From Oscillospiraceae bacterium (GTDB lineage: Bacteria > Bacillota > Clostridia > Oscillospirales > Ruminococcaceae): a stretch of 64,000 bases of DNA. Below the pieces are notes generated by a model that did not search any database, was not told where the DNA came from, and was given only the letters and a program-made list of their open reading frames with translations. A program made the position numbers and the translations under genes. This document shows positions 8,374-17,820 of the stretch, one piece after another. Each line of letters opens with the position of its first letter. The stretch's first letter is position 1. The stretch is from NCBI GenBank assembly GCA_017427265.1, contig JAFRTG010000011.1, positions 1 through 64,000 on the forward strand. The letters run 5' to 3'.

Positions 8374-11300
8374 ATGATTCATTCACTCAGAAGAAGACTG
8401 CTTGCGGCGGCTTCGGCCTGTGTACTTGCAGTGCTTCCGTGCGGCACGATGCCCGCAGGAAGCGCGGCTGCCGCCGGAACAGAACGCGAAAGCATTGAGG
8501 ATTTCAGTCTCAGTGAAATCCGGATGACGGATGCTTACTGCACAAATGCTTTTGAAAAAGAAATCGACTATCTGCTCTCGTTTGATACCGACCGGCTTCT
8601 GGTCGGCTTCCGGGAGAACGCAAAGCTCAGTACAAACGGCGCATCCCGTTACAAGGGCTGGGAGGATACGCTGATTGCCGGTCACTGTGTCGGGCATTAT
8701 CTTTCTGCATGTGCACAGGCCAGCGCCAATCCGAATCTGACAGATGCACAGCGCGAAAAGCTCATGGGCATAATCACGGCGCTGATTGACGGCATGGAGG
8801 TCTGCCAGCAGAACTCCAAGGGCAAGCCCGGATTCCTCTGGGCAGGTCAGGTCAAAAATGCGAACAATGTTGAACAGCAGTTTGATCTGGTGGAGCAGGG
8901 CAAGACCAATATCATTGATGAAGCATGGGTGCCGTGGTATACGATGCACAAGCTGATTCAGGGCCTTGTGGATGTTTACAATTTCACCGGCAATGAAACG
9001 GCAAAGGAGATTGCTTCGGGACTCGGTGACTGGACATATAACCGCTGTTCGGGCTGGAATCAGCAGACGCACGATACCGTGCTCTCGATTGAGTACGGCG
9101 GCATGAACGACTGCCTCTATGAGCTCTACCGGATTACCGGCAAGGATACGCACGCAGCTGCAGCGCATTATTTTGACGAGGATGCACTGTTTGAGCGCGT
9201 GCTGCGCGGCGGCTCCAATGTGCTGAACAATCTGCACGCAAACACGACGATTCCGAAGTTCATCGGTGCACTGAAGCGCTACACCGTTCTGGACGGCAAA
9301 ACCGTGGACGGTGAAAAGATTGACGCTTCCCGTTATCTGGAATATGCAAAAGCCTTTTTTGATATGGTGTACGAGCACCATACCTATATCACAGGCGGCA
9401 ACAGCGAATGGGAGCATTTCGGTCTTGACGATGTTCTCGACAATGAGCGCACGAACTGCAACTGCGAGACCTGCAATTCCTATAACATGCTCAAGCTGAG
9501 CCGGGAGCTGTTCAAGGTTACAGGCAATAAGTACTATATGGATTATTACGATGATACGTACTATAATTCGATTCTTTCCTCGCAGAATCCGGAAACGGGC
9601 ATGACGACCTATTTCCAGCCGATGGCGACCGGCTATTTCAAGGTGTATTCCACGCCGTATGACAGCTTCTGGTGCTGCACGGGCAGCGGCATGGAGAGCT
9701 TCACCAAGCTCGGCGATACGGCCTATATGCATGATGACGAAAACAATATGCTCTATGTCAACCAGTATCAGAGCTCTGTGCTGAACTGGAAGGAGCGCGG
9801 CATTACAATCACGCAGGAGAGCAGCATTCCGGAATCGGATACCGCTGTCTTTACGGTAGAAACTGCGGAAGAAAGCGCCAGTCTGGATATCGCTTTCCGT
9901 CGGCCTTGGTGGGCAATGTCCTTCGAAATCACACTGAATGGCGAAGAATGTTCGTATTTCCAGGAATCCAGCCGTTCAAGCTACGCTGTGATCTCCGGAT
10001 CATTCCGTTCCGGCGACAAGATTGCTGTCAAAATCGGCATGCATGTCACTGCGCATCTGCTGCTGGATAATCCTGCGGTCTGGGGCTTCAAATACGGCCC
10101 TGTGGTTCTGAGCGCCGAGCTCGGCAAGCAGGATATGGAGACAAGCTCGACCGGCATGTGGGTCACGATTCCGAAGGAGGCGGTTTCACCGTCGCAGAAC
10201 ATTCAGCTTTCCCAGGAGGGAATGTCTGTTGCGGACTTTATGGATCACATCGAGGAACACTTCACGAAGGATCCGGATGCGCTGCGCTTTACGCTGAATG
10301 ATACCGACCATGATCTTGTTTTCACGCCGCATTATCTGCAGCATGAGCAGCGGTACGGCATCTACTGGAATTTCTTCTCCAAGGGAACAGTCATTGAGGA
10401 GAAGCCGCCGCGTGCAGAATTCAGGGTGACGGATTCGGTGCAGCCCGGTTACGGACAGTATGAAAACGATGCGCCGCATAACATGATTGAATACAATACG
10501 GTTTCCGATACGTATGACGGCTCAAGCCGCTATGCTGAGGCGGGCGGTTACTTCACATACCAGATGGAAGTTGATCCGGATGCAGCTTTTTCCGTTCTGA
10601 CAATCCGATTCAAGAAAAATGAGTGGAATCCGTGGGTATCCGTCAAAATTCGTGTCGGCGATACGGTCATCTGCGATCAGCCGTATTGCTATTCCGGCAG
10701 TGATGAATTCTTTGAGAAAAAAATCATCATTCCTGCGCAGGTTGTTGCGGAGGCTGTTCATACCGTTCAGGTTGACGGAAATGATGTGGATGTGATTGAT
10801 GTCACCTTTTCCGGCAGAGGAGATTACGCATCCTCGCCGCTGTACGATTATATTCTGCTCAGTGCCGTGAAACCGAATTACAAGTTTGACAGCAATATTG
10901 CTTATTTTGTGGACTGCGGCGATCAGGATGTGACAACCGTGAGCGGGACGGACAGCTTCGGCCTTTTCAATTCTGTGACGGAGCAGCTCTACGGATGGGA
11001 TCCCGTGACCGGTATGGAATGGGGCCTGAAGGATGACGCGACCGATCAGTATGACGGTGCAAAGCTCAGCGGCGGTCTTTACACGGCAAATACATGGCCG
11101 GATGAGCGGGCTGTTGAGGACGGCGCTGCCAAGACGTCCAGCTTCCGCTATACGAAGAATCAGTATGAGAATGATATGCCGCGGAGTCTGGACTATGTAT
11201 TTGAGCTTCCCAACGGAAAATATACGGTTGAATGTGCGTTCAGTGATCCTTGGGACTGCTCGAAGTCGCCGCGGATCTATCAGAATCTCGGTGTGGAAAG

Positions 11301-11649
11301 TGAGGCGCTGCTTGCTGAAAACTGTCCGACAGACGGTACTGCGGTCATGGCGGAAATCGAAGTGACCGAAGGTGCGGTTTCGCTGAATTTCCGCTCGGAT
11401 GATAAAGCGATCAACCTGAATTATATCATCATCCGGTTTGCGGACGGCCGGCATTATTCCAAATGCGGTATGCGCGGTGACGTCAATCTGGACGGCAAGT
11501 TGAATGCTGCGGATGTGACCGCGATGCAGGAGCTTCTGCTGGCAAAGAAAAAGCCGGCTGCCGGGCAGGGCTATGCAGCCGACACAGCGATTGATTTCTG
11601 TCTGGATGCACGCGATCTGACAGCGCTCAGACGCCGCATTCTGAAATAA
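8374..11649 (+). CDS. Cellulosomal GH127 beta-L-arabinofuranosidase
   Basis: A 1091-residue secreted enzyme with a signal peptide of about 34 residues. Residues about 45-640 match family GH127 (former DUF1680), retaining beta-L-arabinofuranosidases acting on arabinose side chains of plant glycans. The zinc-thiolate site is complete: the E-T-C motif at residues 365-367 and the Cys-Cys pair at 434-435 correspond to the Glu, nucleophilic Cys and two further Cys ligands of HypBA1. A C-terminal region of about 400 residues, probably beta-sandwich, is unassigned. A dockerin ends the protein (GDVNLDGKLNAAD, then ADTAIDFCLDARD); its second calcium loop has Ala in place of the usual Asn. It starts at 8374 behind AAAGGAGG and is the first of three consecutive cellulosomal genes on this strand. 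Confidence 0.92.
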   Translation: MIHSLRRRLLAAASACVLAVLPCGTMPAGSAAAAGTERESIEDFSLSEIRMTDAYCTNAFEKEIDYLLSFDTDRLLVGFRENAKLSTNGASRYKGWEDTLIAGHCVGHYLSACAQASANPNLTDAQREKLMGIITALIDGMEVCQQNSKGKPGFLWAGQVKNANNVEQQFDLVEQGKTNIIDEAWVPWYTMHKLIQGLVDVYNFTGNETAKEIASGLGDWTYNRCSGWNQQTHDTVLSIEYGGMNDCLYELYRITGKDTHAAAAHYFDEDALFERVLRGGSNVLNNLHANTTIPKFIGALKRYTVLDGKTVDGEKIDASRYLEYAKAFFDMVYEHHTYITGGNSEWEHFGLDDVLDNERTNCNCETCNSYNMLKLSRELFKVTGNKYYMDYYDDTYYNSILSSQNPETGMTTYFQPMATGYFKVYSTPYDSFWCCTGSGMESFTKLGDTAYMHDDENNMLYVNQYQSSVLNWKERGITITQESSIPESDTAVFTVETAEESASLDIAFRRPWWAMSFEITLNGEECSYFQESSRSSYAVISGSFRSGDKIAVKIGMHVTAHLLLDNPAVWGFKYGPVVLSAELGKQDMETSSTGMWVTIPKEAVSPSQNIQLSQEGMSVADFMDHIEEHFTKDPDALRFTLNDTDHDLVFTPHYLQHEQRYGIYWNFFSKGTVIEEKPPRAEFRVTDSVQPGYGQYENDAPHNMIEYNTVSDTYDGSSRYAEAGGYFTYQMEVDPDAAFSVLTIRFKKNEWNPWVSVKIRVGDTVICDQPYCYSGSDEFFEKKIIIPAQVVAEAVHTVQVDGNDVDVIDVTFSGRGDYASSPLYDYILLSAVKPNYKFDSNIAYFVDCGDQDVTTVSGTDSFGLFNSVTEQLYGWDPVTGMEWGLKDDATDQYDGAKLSGGLYTANTWPDERAVEDGAAKTSSFRYTKNQYENDMPRSLDYVFELPNGKYTVECAFSDPWDCSKSPRIYQNLGVESEALLAENCPTDGTAVMAEIEVTEGAVSLNFRSDDKAINLNYIIIRFADGRHYSKCGMRGDVNLDGKLNAADVTAMQELLLAKKKPAAGQGYAADTAIDFCLDARDLTALRRRILK

Positions 11650-11651
11650 CA

Positions 11652-11683
11652 GCCTGCGCCGGCAGCGGGGAGCCCCCGCAGGC
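11652..11683 (+). terminator. Possible terminator after GH127
   Basis: GC-rich hairpin pairing CCTGCG (11653-11658) with CGCAGG (11677-11682), with an inner GCGGGG/CCCCGC. The T tract after it is poor, so termination may be weak. Confidence 0.45.
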
Positions 11684-11771
11684 ATTTCCCTTCGGGGGAC
11701 ATGAGCGGAGCGCCCTCAATCAGACAAACACACGCCGCTGCTCGCGGCTTCTCGAAGGTTGGTTCTCCCAA

Positions 11772-11824
11772 AATGAAAGTTTGGGGTCGAGCTTTTTAAA
11801 AAGGCCGCGGGTCGAAGGCAGCGG
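11772..11824. repeat. Dispersed intergenic repeat, copy 1
   Basis: About 50 bp around AAAGTTTGGGGTCGAGC, followed by a near-palindromic T/A run and CGCGGGTCGA-GGCAGCG. It matches 18577-18630 with few changes. Both copies are in gene-free DNA just before a promoter. No transposase or coding potential is visible. Confidence 0.75.
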
Positions 11825-11833
11825 GGAGACGGC

Positions 11834-11862
11834 TTGACAATTCCGTTTTCCTGTGCTATAAT
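11834..11862 (+). promoter_or_regulatory. Promoter for the double-esterase gene
   Basis: Perfect TTGACA (11834-11839), 17-bp spacer, perfect TATAAT (11857-11862). It is followed by a leader of about 260 nt. Confidence 0.9.
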
Positions 11863-11906
11863 ACAAAAAGAGACAAAAATAATTATCCGTTATTTTTTGA
11901 TTTTTC

Positions 11907-12025
11907 TTGCTGGGGAATACCGGTCAGCGCATTGCCTGTGGTATGCCCTGTGCAGAAAATCTGATACGATTGGATTTTGCTACGGGGCAGCCGCACGAAA
12001 AATGCGGCTGTTCCGTTTTTATTTT
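11907..12025 (+). promoter_or_regulatory. Attenuator-like leader: box plus intrinsic terminator
   Basis: TTGCTGGGGAAT (11907-11918) can pair in part with ATGCCC (11943-11948), extended by ATACC/GGTAT. Downstream a 14-bp stem (11982-11995 with 12003-12016) ends in a T run (12016-12020). This is an intrinsic terminator about 105 nt before the start codon. The same order of strong promoter, box, ATGCCC and CAGCCGCA-type terminator recurs at 14350-14556. I infer transcription attenuation by an unknown ligand or protein. Confidence 0.6.
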
Positions 12026-12127
12026 GAAAGGAGGAATGATCGGGGAAAATAGAATGTCGGGGGGGGCGAAAAAAGCCATGGGAATATAAAGAGAAATCCC
12101 GTTTCCGGAATATGGAGGTTACTTAAA

Positions 12128-14248
12128 ATGAAAATGCGAAGAAAACTGTTATCTGTTATGTCAGCATTCGTGCTGGCAGTCTCAGCCGTTCCGCGCATCT
12201 CAGCACAGGCGGCGGAGAAAATCAAAATCATGCCGCTGGGCGATTCCATTACCTACGGCATGGCGGATGAGGGCGGCTACAGAAAATTCCTGTGGCAGTT
12301 CCTGAAAAAGAACGGACATGACAATATTGATTTTGTCGGCCCGGAAGGCAAGGATTCTGCGACGTTTACCTATAACGGTCAGCAGGTCTCCTATGATGAC
12401 AACCACGCCGGATACAGCGGCTATACGATCACCGATCTGCCCGGCGGCTGGATGGGCAAGCTGAACGGCATCCTCGAAACCATGCAGAACGGCGATTATA
12501 TCACAAAGTATGCGCCGGATTATATTCTGCTGCAGATCGGCACGAACGATATCAACAACGGCCATCTGGACGGCTCCGAGGAGCGTCTGCATACGCTGCT
12601 GGATTATCTCCGCGAAAAGATGCCGTCGGAAGGTCTGATTTTCCTGACGACGATTCCCGACCTCGGCAATATGGGCTGGGGCGATTCCTCGCAGACGAAT
12701 CAGAATATTGCACTTTATAATGAGCTGATTAAAAAGGTCGCGGATGATTACAAGGACAAGCATGTAATTTATGCCGATATTCACAGTGTAATCAATGCTT
12801 CTGTCGATCTTGCGGACGGTGTGCATCCGAACGCAGGCGGCTACGAGAAAATGGGCAAATACTGGGCGGAGCAGCTGGAACCGTATCTCAGCGGCAGTGC
12901 GCCGATTGAGGATCCGCCGGTTGACCCGCCGAAGGAATCTGTCCTCGGTGACATCAATGCAGACGGCTTTGTGAATGCAGCGGATCTTTCGCTGCTGAAA
13001 AACGGTATTCTGAACAAGAATACGAAAGCTGATTTTATCAAGGCAGCAGACGTCAACCAGAGCGGCGTTGTCAATCAGCTGGATGCCGAAATGATGCAGA
13101 ATTATCTGCTCGGCAAGCTCACGGCATTTGAGAAGGGCGCTTCTGAAATCACTGATCCGCCGAAGGAAAACAAGTGGGACAAGTATGAGGAAACCGCCGA
13201 TGCGCGTGCGCTGCAGTTCTATCAGGATTCCGTTTACCGCATGGGCAACACCTACCGTCTGACGAAAAAGCTGGAGGCTGCCGAAAACGGCGAAAAGCTG
13301 ACAATGGCCTATCTCGGCGGTTCCATCACGGAAATGGGCAAATATACAACGCCGTTTTCTTCCTATGTCAAATCCACCTTTGCCAAGGGCGGCTTTACAG
13401 AGGTCAACGCAGGACTCTCCGGCACGTCGTCCGTTGTCGGACTTGTCCGTGCGGAGAGCAATGTCGTTTCCAAGAATCCCGATATCGTGTTTGTTGAGTT
13501 TTCCGTCAACGACCACGAGGATATCATGTATAAAAAGTGCTTCGAGAGCGTCATCAAAAAGTTTCTCGATCTGCCGAACGAGCCTGCGGTGATTATCCTG
13601 ATTCACCGAGCAAAGAGCGGCTTTTCGAGTCAGGCGCAGATGGTGCCGGTCGGCGAGAACTTTGATATTCCGGTCATCAGCATGGACAATGCGCTGACAA
13701 AGGCGTTCCAGAGCGGTTATCTCAGCCAGGGTGATTATTTCTCAGACGATTACCACCCGCACGACAAGGGCGGCAAGCTCGTTTCTGACTGCCTGTCCTA
13801 CTATTTCCGGCAGGCAATGAAAACCGAGAACCGTTCCGATTCCTATACGATTCCGACCAAGACGGTCTACGGCACGGAGTATGAAAACTGCAAAAACGTA
13901 AACCCGAAGGATCTGAGCAATTTCAGCGCAGGCTCGTGGACCGCGGGCAGCGGATATAACAACGGCAGCATTCTTCCGTATTCGTATACGCTGAACGGCG
14001 GCAGCCCGATGACCTTCACCGCAGCCGGCAAGGGTCTCATCATCGTGTTCAAGGCGAACAGCTCCGGCATGGGCAGCATTGATGTGACGGTCAACGGCAA
14101 AACGACCAGGGTCAGCGGCAACAAGCAGTATTGCTGGGGCGGTCCGGATGCCGAGCTCGGCTACTATCAGGATGCATCCGGCGAACTGAATGTTTCAATC
14201 AGCGGCAGCGGCTCCTTTACAATCTGGGGCATCGGTCTGATCGAATAA
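12128..14248 (+). CDS. Cellulosomal double SGNH esterase (CE3-like plus second SGNH)
   Basis: A 706-residue secreted enzyme; start at 12128 behind GGAGG (12114-12118). After a signal peptide, residues about 31-260 are an SGNH hydrolase with nucleophile Ser40 (GDSIT), GTND and DGVHPN, resembling CE3 acetylxylan esterases. A dockerin lies in the middle, about 274-333 (GDINADGFVNAAD, then ADVNQSGVVNQLD). A second, different SGNH domain follows at about 360-570: GGSIT with Ser399, NAGLSGTSS, SVND, and a terminal DDYHPH with His543. The last 120 residues look like a beta-sandwich. It probably removes acetyl groups from xylan or related polymers at two kinds of site. The central dockerin between two catalytic domains is notable. 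Confidence 0.88.
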   Translation: MKMRRKLLSVMSAFVLAVSAVPRISAQAAEKIKIMPLGDSITYGMADEGGYRKFLWQFLKKNGHDNIDFVGPEGKDSATFTYNGQQVSYDDNHAGYSGYTITDLPGGWMGKLNGILETMQNGDYITKYAPDYILLQIGTNDINNGHLDGSEERLHTLLDYLREKMPSEGLIFLTTIPDLGNMGWGDSSQTNQNIALYNELIKKVADDYKDKHVIYADIHSVINASVDLADGVHPNAGGYEKMGKYWAEQLEPYLSGSAPIEDPPVDPPKESVLGDINADGFVNAADLSLLKNGILNKNTKADFIKAADVNQSGVVNQLDAEMMQNYLLGKLTAFEKGASEITDPPKENKWDKYEETADARALQFYQDSVYRMGNTYRLTKKLEAAENGEKLTMAYLGGSITEMGKYTTPFSSYVKSTFAKGGFTEVNAGLSGTSSVVGLVRAESNVVSKNPDIVFVEFSVNDHEDIMYKKCFESVIKKFLDLPNEPAVIILIHRAKSGFSSQAQMVPVGENFDIPVISMDNALTKAFQSGYLSQGDYFSDDYHPHDKGGKLVSDCLSYYFRQAMKTENRSDSYTIPTKTVYGTEYENCKNVNPKDLSNFSAGSWTAGSGYNNGSILPYSYTLNGGSPMTFTAAGKGLIIVFKANSSGMGSIDVTVNGKTTRVSGNKQYCWGGPDAELGYYQDASGELNVSISGSGSFTIWGIGLIE

Positions 14249-14251
14249 GCG

Positions 14252-14283
14252 CAAAGGCTCTCACTCCGGTGGGAGCCTTTGTC
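14252..14283 (+). terminator. Intrinsic terminator after the double esterase
   Basis: Stem CAAAGGCTC (14252-14260) with GAGCCTTTG (14273-14281), plus inner pairs. Confidence 0.8.
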
Positions 14284-14349
14284 CGGGTGCATTTACCATA
14301 CAGTGTTCTGAATATGTCAAAAATCCGCATTGTTTTTGAATTTTTATTG

Positions 14350-14378
14350 TTGACAAACCGATTGAACTATGCTATAAT
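14350..14378 (+). promoter_or_regulatory. Promoter for the dockerin-CotH gene
   Basis: Perfect TTGACA (14350-14355), 17-bp spacer, perfect TATAAT (14373-14378). It implies a leader of about 260 nt. Confidence 0.9.
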
Positions 14379-14431
14379 AAAATTGTATAGAATCCGATAA
14401 ACGGATCACAAAGAATGAACCATGTTTGATT

Positions 14432-14556
14432 TTGTTGGGGAATATGAATTTTGTTCGGTAAAACGGCAGTTTTTCTGATGCCCGGTCAGTTTGGTTCAGA
14501 TTGCTCATATCATGAGAAACAGCCGCACTTTCGCTGAAAAGTACGGCTGTTTTTAT
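14432..14556 (+). promoter_or_regulatory. Attenuator-like leader: box plus intrinsic terminator
   Basis: TTGTTGGGGAAT (14432-14443) and ATGCCC (14478-14483) repeat the arrangement seen before the double esterase. A terminator follows: ACAGCCG (14519-14525) pairs with CGGCTGT (14544-14550), extended by ACTTT/AAAGT, then TTTTT. It lies about 90 nt before the start codon, so transcription should normally stop early unless antiterminated. Confidence 0.6.
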
Positions 14557-14644
14557 ATATGCGGCATTGCTTCCGCGGACAGAAAAGCTGCTGTTTTCTG
14601 AAATATCTGTTTCAATATGCCTATATAAACGGGAGGGATTGAGA

Positions 14645-17224
14645 ATGCGAAACAGGAAAAAGCATTCCAAATGGACAATCGGAGTCCTGACAGCAGCAGC
14701 TGTCTTTTCGATGAGTATCCCAGCCGCGGCAGCAGCAAACGGGGACATCACCCGCGACGGCAGTGTTACCAAGGATGATGCCGTTATGCTGCAGGACTGG
14801 CTGCTCGGACGAAAAGATACGGTCGGCGACTGGGCGGCCGGTGACATGAACAGCGACAGCAGGCTGGATGCACGGGATCTTTCACTGCTCAAGCTGCAGC
14901 TCAGAAAAAAGCCGGACGTTCCGGATGAACCGCAGTATATTCATCTGAAGGGCAGCAGCATCACGGCGGAAGGCCCCGGTGTTGCGGTCAGCGGAAAGAA
15001 TGCGGTCATCAGCACATCCGGCACGTACTACATTGACGGAACAATGGACGGCGGACAGATTCTCGTGCAGATTGCGGATGAAACCGCAGATGCCGGAACG
15101 GTCAAGCTGTTCCTCAAGGGCGTGAAGATGGTCAACAAGGATGCGCCCTGTATCATGGTCGAAAACGCAGAAAACACCTCGGTCAATCTGGTTGAGGAAA
15201 CCGTGAATGAACTGTCCGACGGAGAGGATGCACCTGCGCAGGAGCAGGAACCGGAATTTGCCGTGCTCCATGCCAAGGACGATCTGACGGTCAAGGGCGC
15301 AGGCACACTGAAAATCAATGCCGGCCTTGCATACGGCATTCACTGCAACAATGACCTGAAAATCAACGGCGGAACGCTTGAGGTGACCACGGGCAACGGC
15401 GATGCCATCCGCGGAAAAACCTCTGTGACCGTGAAGGACGGCACGGTCATTGTGGACAGCGAGGGCGACGGCATCAAATCCACAAAGGGCAATCTGGATG
15501 TGACCGGCGGCAATGTGCAGATCAAATCCGGCAAGGATGCCATGCAGGCAGAAACAGCAATGTCTCTGACCGGCGGAACGGTTCTGGCCTGCGGCGACCG
15601 CGGCCTGAAATCAGGTGAGCCGATTACGCTGGACGGATGTACGCTGCTTGCGACTGCGACGGACAACGCCTGCGAAACACTGAGTCAGACTGCACAGCCT
15701 GTGATGGATCTGACCTTTGTCAAGCAGTGGAGCAAGAACAATCCGCTGGCAGTGACCGCTTCCGGCAAAACCGCTGTCTTTGAGATGAATACGCTGAAAA
15801 AGTACCGCTATGCAGCCATCTCAGCGCCCGATCTCAGTTCCGGCAGCAGCTATCAGCTCTGGGCAGGCGGCATTCAGGTTGAGCAGAGCGGACAGAAGCA
15901 GTTCAAGCCCGGCACAGCCTATAACAGCGTCAACAACACCGATCATGCCGATCTGCTTTACAGCGATCTGTTCGATCAGTCGAAGGTGCACAAGATTGAG
16001 GTCAAAATGGCAGACAGCCAGTGGAAGGACTTCCTTGCACATTCGCAGGATGAGAATTATTATCCCTGCGATGTCGTGATCGACGGCGAAACCATTGAAA
16101 ATGTCGGTATCCGCACAAAGGGTCACAGCTCCAATATGTTTGTGTATCAGGCAAACCGTGACAAATACAGCTTCCGCATCAAGATGGACAAATACAACAA
16201 GTATCAGAATTATCACGGCCTGACCGAATTCTGCATGAACAATATGTACTCCGATCCGTCCTGTATGCGCGATATTCTCTGCTACAATGCAATGTATGAT
16301 CTGGATGCCTATGCACCGGTCTGCGCATATACAGATATGTATCTGAACGGCAGTCTCTACAGCTTCTACTTCCTTTGTGAGCAGCCCGGTACAACACTCG
16401 GTGAACGTCTTGCAACCAATGACGATGCGGTGCTCTATAAGGCCGCCGATGTCGGCAGCAGCTATGACTGTACCTTTGCAACGGATATGAAGCTGGAGAA
16501 TTTTGAGGTCAAGTTCGGTACAGACGACAACCTGACGCATATTTCCGAGATCGTGCAGGCAATCAACCGCGTCACGCCGCAGAACTATAAGTTTATTGAG
16601 GACGTCATCGACGTTCCGAGCTTCCTTAAGGGCTTTGCGGTCAATGCAGTGATGTGCAACTACGACAGCTACAACGGCATGATGCCGCACAATTTCTATG
16701 TGGAATACAACGAGGGCAAGTCCTATTATGTCGGCTGGGACTACAATCTGTCTCTCGGCAACTTCATGGATTACGGTGCTTCCGCGACATCGGATATCAA
16801 CACCGGCATGTATCAGGCGGATGCAAACCGCCGTCCGATGCTGACAAAGCTGCTTGCAGTCTCCGAGTACAAGAAGCTCTATGACGGCTATGTCAAGCAG
16901 ATCGTGAACATGTACAGTGATCCGGAAAAGACGGTCAACGGCTTTGCGACCCTGATCCGCAGCCATGTCAAGGCAGATCCGCGGTTCTTCTTCACGGCCG
17001 ATCAGTTTGAGTCGAACATTGCCAAGAGCCCGAACGGTCTTCAGGTCAACAACAATCCCGGCGGAGGATGGCCGGGCGGCGGTTGGCCGGGCGGAGGCTG
17101 GCCCGGCGGCGGAATGATGTTCCCCGGCATGGGCGGCGGCCTGTATTCCTACGGCGGCGATCAGGTTTCGATTGTCGATTTCATGATCAAGCGCAATGAG
17201 GTTATCCGGCAGGCAATCCCGTAA
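14645..17224 (+). CDS. Cellulosomal beta-helix/CotH protein
   Basis: An 859-residue secreted protein. The start at 14645 follows GGGAGGG; the reading frame opens at 14567 but lacks a site there. Order: signal peptide (to about 31), N-terminal dockerin (32-88; GDITRDGSVTKDD, GDMNSDSRLDARD), a right-handed beta-helix-type domain (about 97-330; repeated GGTxxxxxGDGI/GKDAM turns) resembling the DUF4353/Cthe_2159 polysaccharide-binding family, and a CotH domain (about 440-790; VGIRTKGHSS, DKYSFRIKMD, GWDYNLSLGN). A Gly/Pro/Trp-rich tail with repeated WPGGG precedes the C-terminus. It could be a putative protein kinase held on the cellulosome and on substrate; kinase activity is inferred from family membership only. 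Confidence 0.88.
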   Translation: MRNRKKHSKWTIGVLTAAAVFSMSIPAAAAANGDITRDGSVTKDDAVMLQDWLLGRKDTVGDWAAGDMNSDSRLDARDLSLLKLQLRKKPDVPDEPQYIHLKGSSITAEGPGVAVSGKNAVISTSGTYYIDGTMDGGQILVQIADETADAGTVKLFLKGVKMVNKDAPCIMVENAENTSVNLVEETVNELSDGEDAPAQEQEPEFAVLHAKDDLTVKGAGTLKINAGLAYGIHCNNDLKINGGTLEVTTGNGDAIRGKTSVTVKDGTVIVDSEGDGIKSTKGNLDVTGGNVQIKSGKDAMQAETAMSLTGGTVLACGDRGLKSGEPITLDGCTLLATATDNACETLSQTAQPVMDLTFVKQWSKNNPLAVTASGKTAVFEMNTLKKYRYAAISAPDLSSGSSYQLWAGGIQVEQSGQKQFKPGTAYNSVNNTDHADLLYSDLFDQSKVHKIEVKMADSQWKDFLAHSQDENYYPCDVVIDGETIENVGIRTKGHSSNMFVYQANRDKYSFRIKMDKYNKYQNYHGLTEFCMNNMYSDPSCMRDILCYNAMYDLDAYAPVCAYTDMYLNGSLYSFYFLCEQPGTTLGERLATNDDAVLYKAADVGSSYDCTFATDMKLENFEVKFGTDDNLTHISEIVQAINRVTPQNYKFIEDVIDVPSFLKGFAVNAVMCNYDSYNGMMPHNFYVEYNEGKSYYVGWDYNLSLGNFMDYGASATSDINTGMYQADANRRPMLTKLLAVSEYKKLYDGYVKQIVNMYSDPEKTVNGFATLIRSHVKADPRFFFTADQFESNIAKSPNGLQVNNNPGGGWPGGGWPGGGWPGGGMMFPGMGGGLYSYGGDQVSIVDFMIKRNEVIRQAIP

Positions 17225-17248
17225 TGCAACGAACTGCATACAGAAACC

Positions 17249-17283
17249 AAGCCCCCTTTCCAATCAGCGGAAAGGGGGCTTAT
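17249..17283 (+). terminator. Intrinsic terminator after the CotH gene
   Basis: Perfect 13-bp stem AAGCCCCCTTTCC (17249-17261) with GGAAAGGGGGCTT (17269-17281). It lies between convergent genes and may act both ways. Confidence 0.85.
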
Positions 17284-17297
17284 CTGACCGTATTCGG

Positions 17298-17786
17298 TTA
17301 TGCATTGCGGAGCACCATATTGCAGCGCCCCCATGACTCATTCTGAAAGCGGAAGGCATTTCCCGTAATGGCGCGTGCGGTAAACCCGGCGTGCTGATAG
17401 CAGCGGATTGCCTTCTGATTGCAGGTAAAGACGTTCAGCTGTACGGATTTTGCTGCGGTCTCGGAAAAAGCGTTCTGAACTGCCAGCCGGATCATGGCCT
17501 GACCGAAGCCTTTGCCGCGGTGTTCCGGAGAAACGGCGACAAATTTCAGCATTGCTTCCTTCGATTCCTCGTTATACGAGCGGCAGAAGAAACCGAGCGG
17601 CTTTCCGTCCTCGCCGGTTGCGGTGAAGGGGAGGTCGCCGTTCTGTTCAAGCGTTTGCGCAAGCTGTGCTTTGTCAAGCGGAAAGGCAAAACGGTTTGCG
17701 CACCATAGAGCGTGCGTCCGGGCATCCGTGATCCAGTTTCTGATTTCGCTGAAATCCGTTTCGGCGTCATACGGTCTGATGTTCAT
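17298..17786 (-). CDS. GNAT-family N-acetyltransferase
   Basis: A 162-residue cytoplasmic protein. The start at 17786 (MNIRPYD) follows AAAGGAG on the minus strand; the frame opens at 17852 but only this start has a site. The acetyl-CoA binding motif is present as VSPEHRGKGFGQAMIR (RxxGxG type), followed by NVFTCNQKAIRCYQHAGF, which is standard for GNAT enzymes. The substrate cannot be told. It is separated from the upstream TIR-like gene by a strong terminator, so it probably has its own weak promoter. Confidence 0.88.
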   Translation of the reverse strand: MNIRPYDAETDFSEIRNWITDARTHALWCANRFAFPLDKAQLAQTLEQNGDLPFTATGEDGKPLGFFCRSYNEESKEAMLKFVAVSPEHRGKGFGQAMIRLAVQNAFSETAAKSVQLNVFTCNQKAIRCYQHAGFTARAITGNAFRFQNESWGRCNMVLRNA

Positions 17787-17820
17787 TTTCTGACTCCTTT
17801 TGGCTGTGCTGCTTTCCCGA

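Noticed and set aside
12036..12089. 17-codon frame after AAAGGAGG in the double-esterase leader
   Set aside because: The ATG is only one or two bases from the ribosome site, too close for normal initiation, and the true gene has its own site at 12114.
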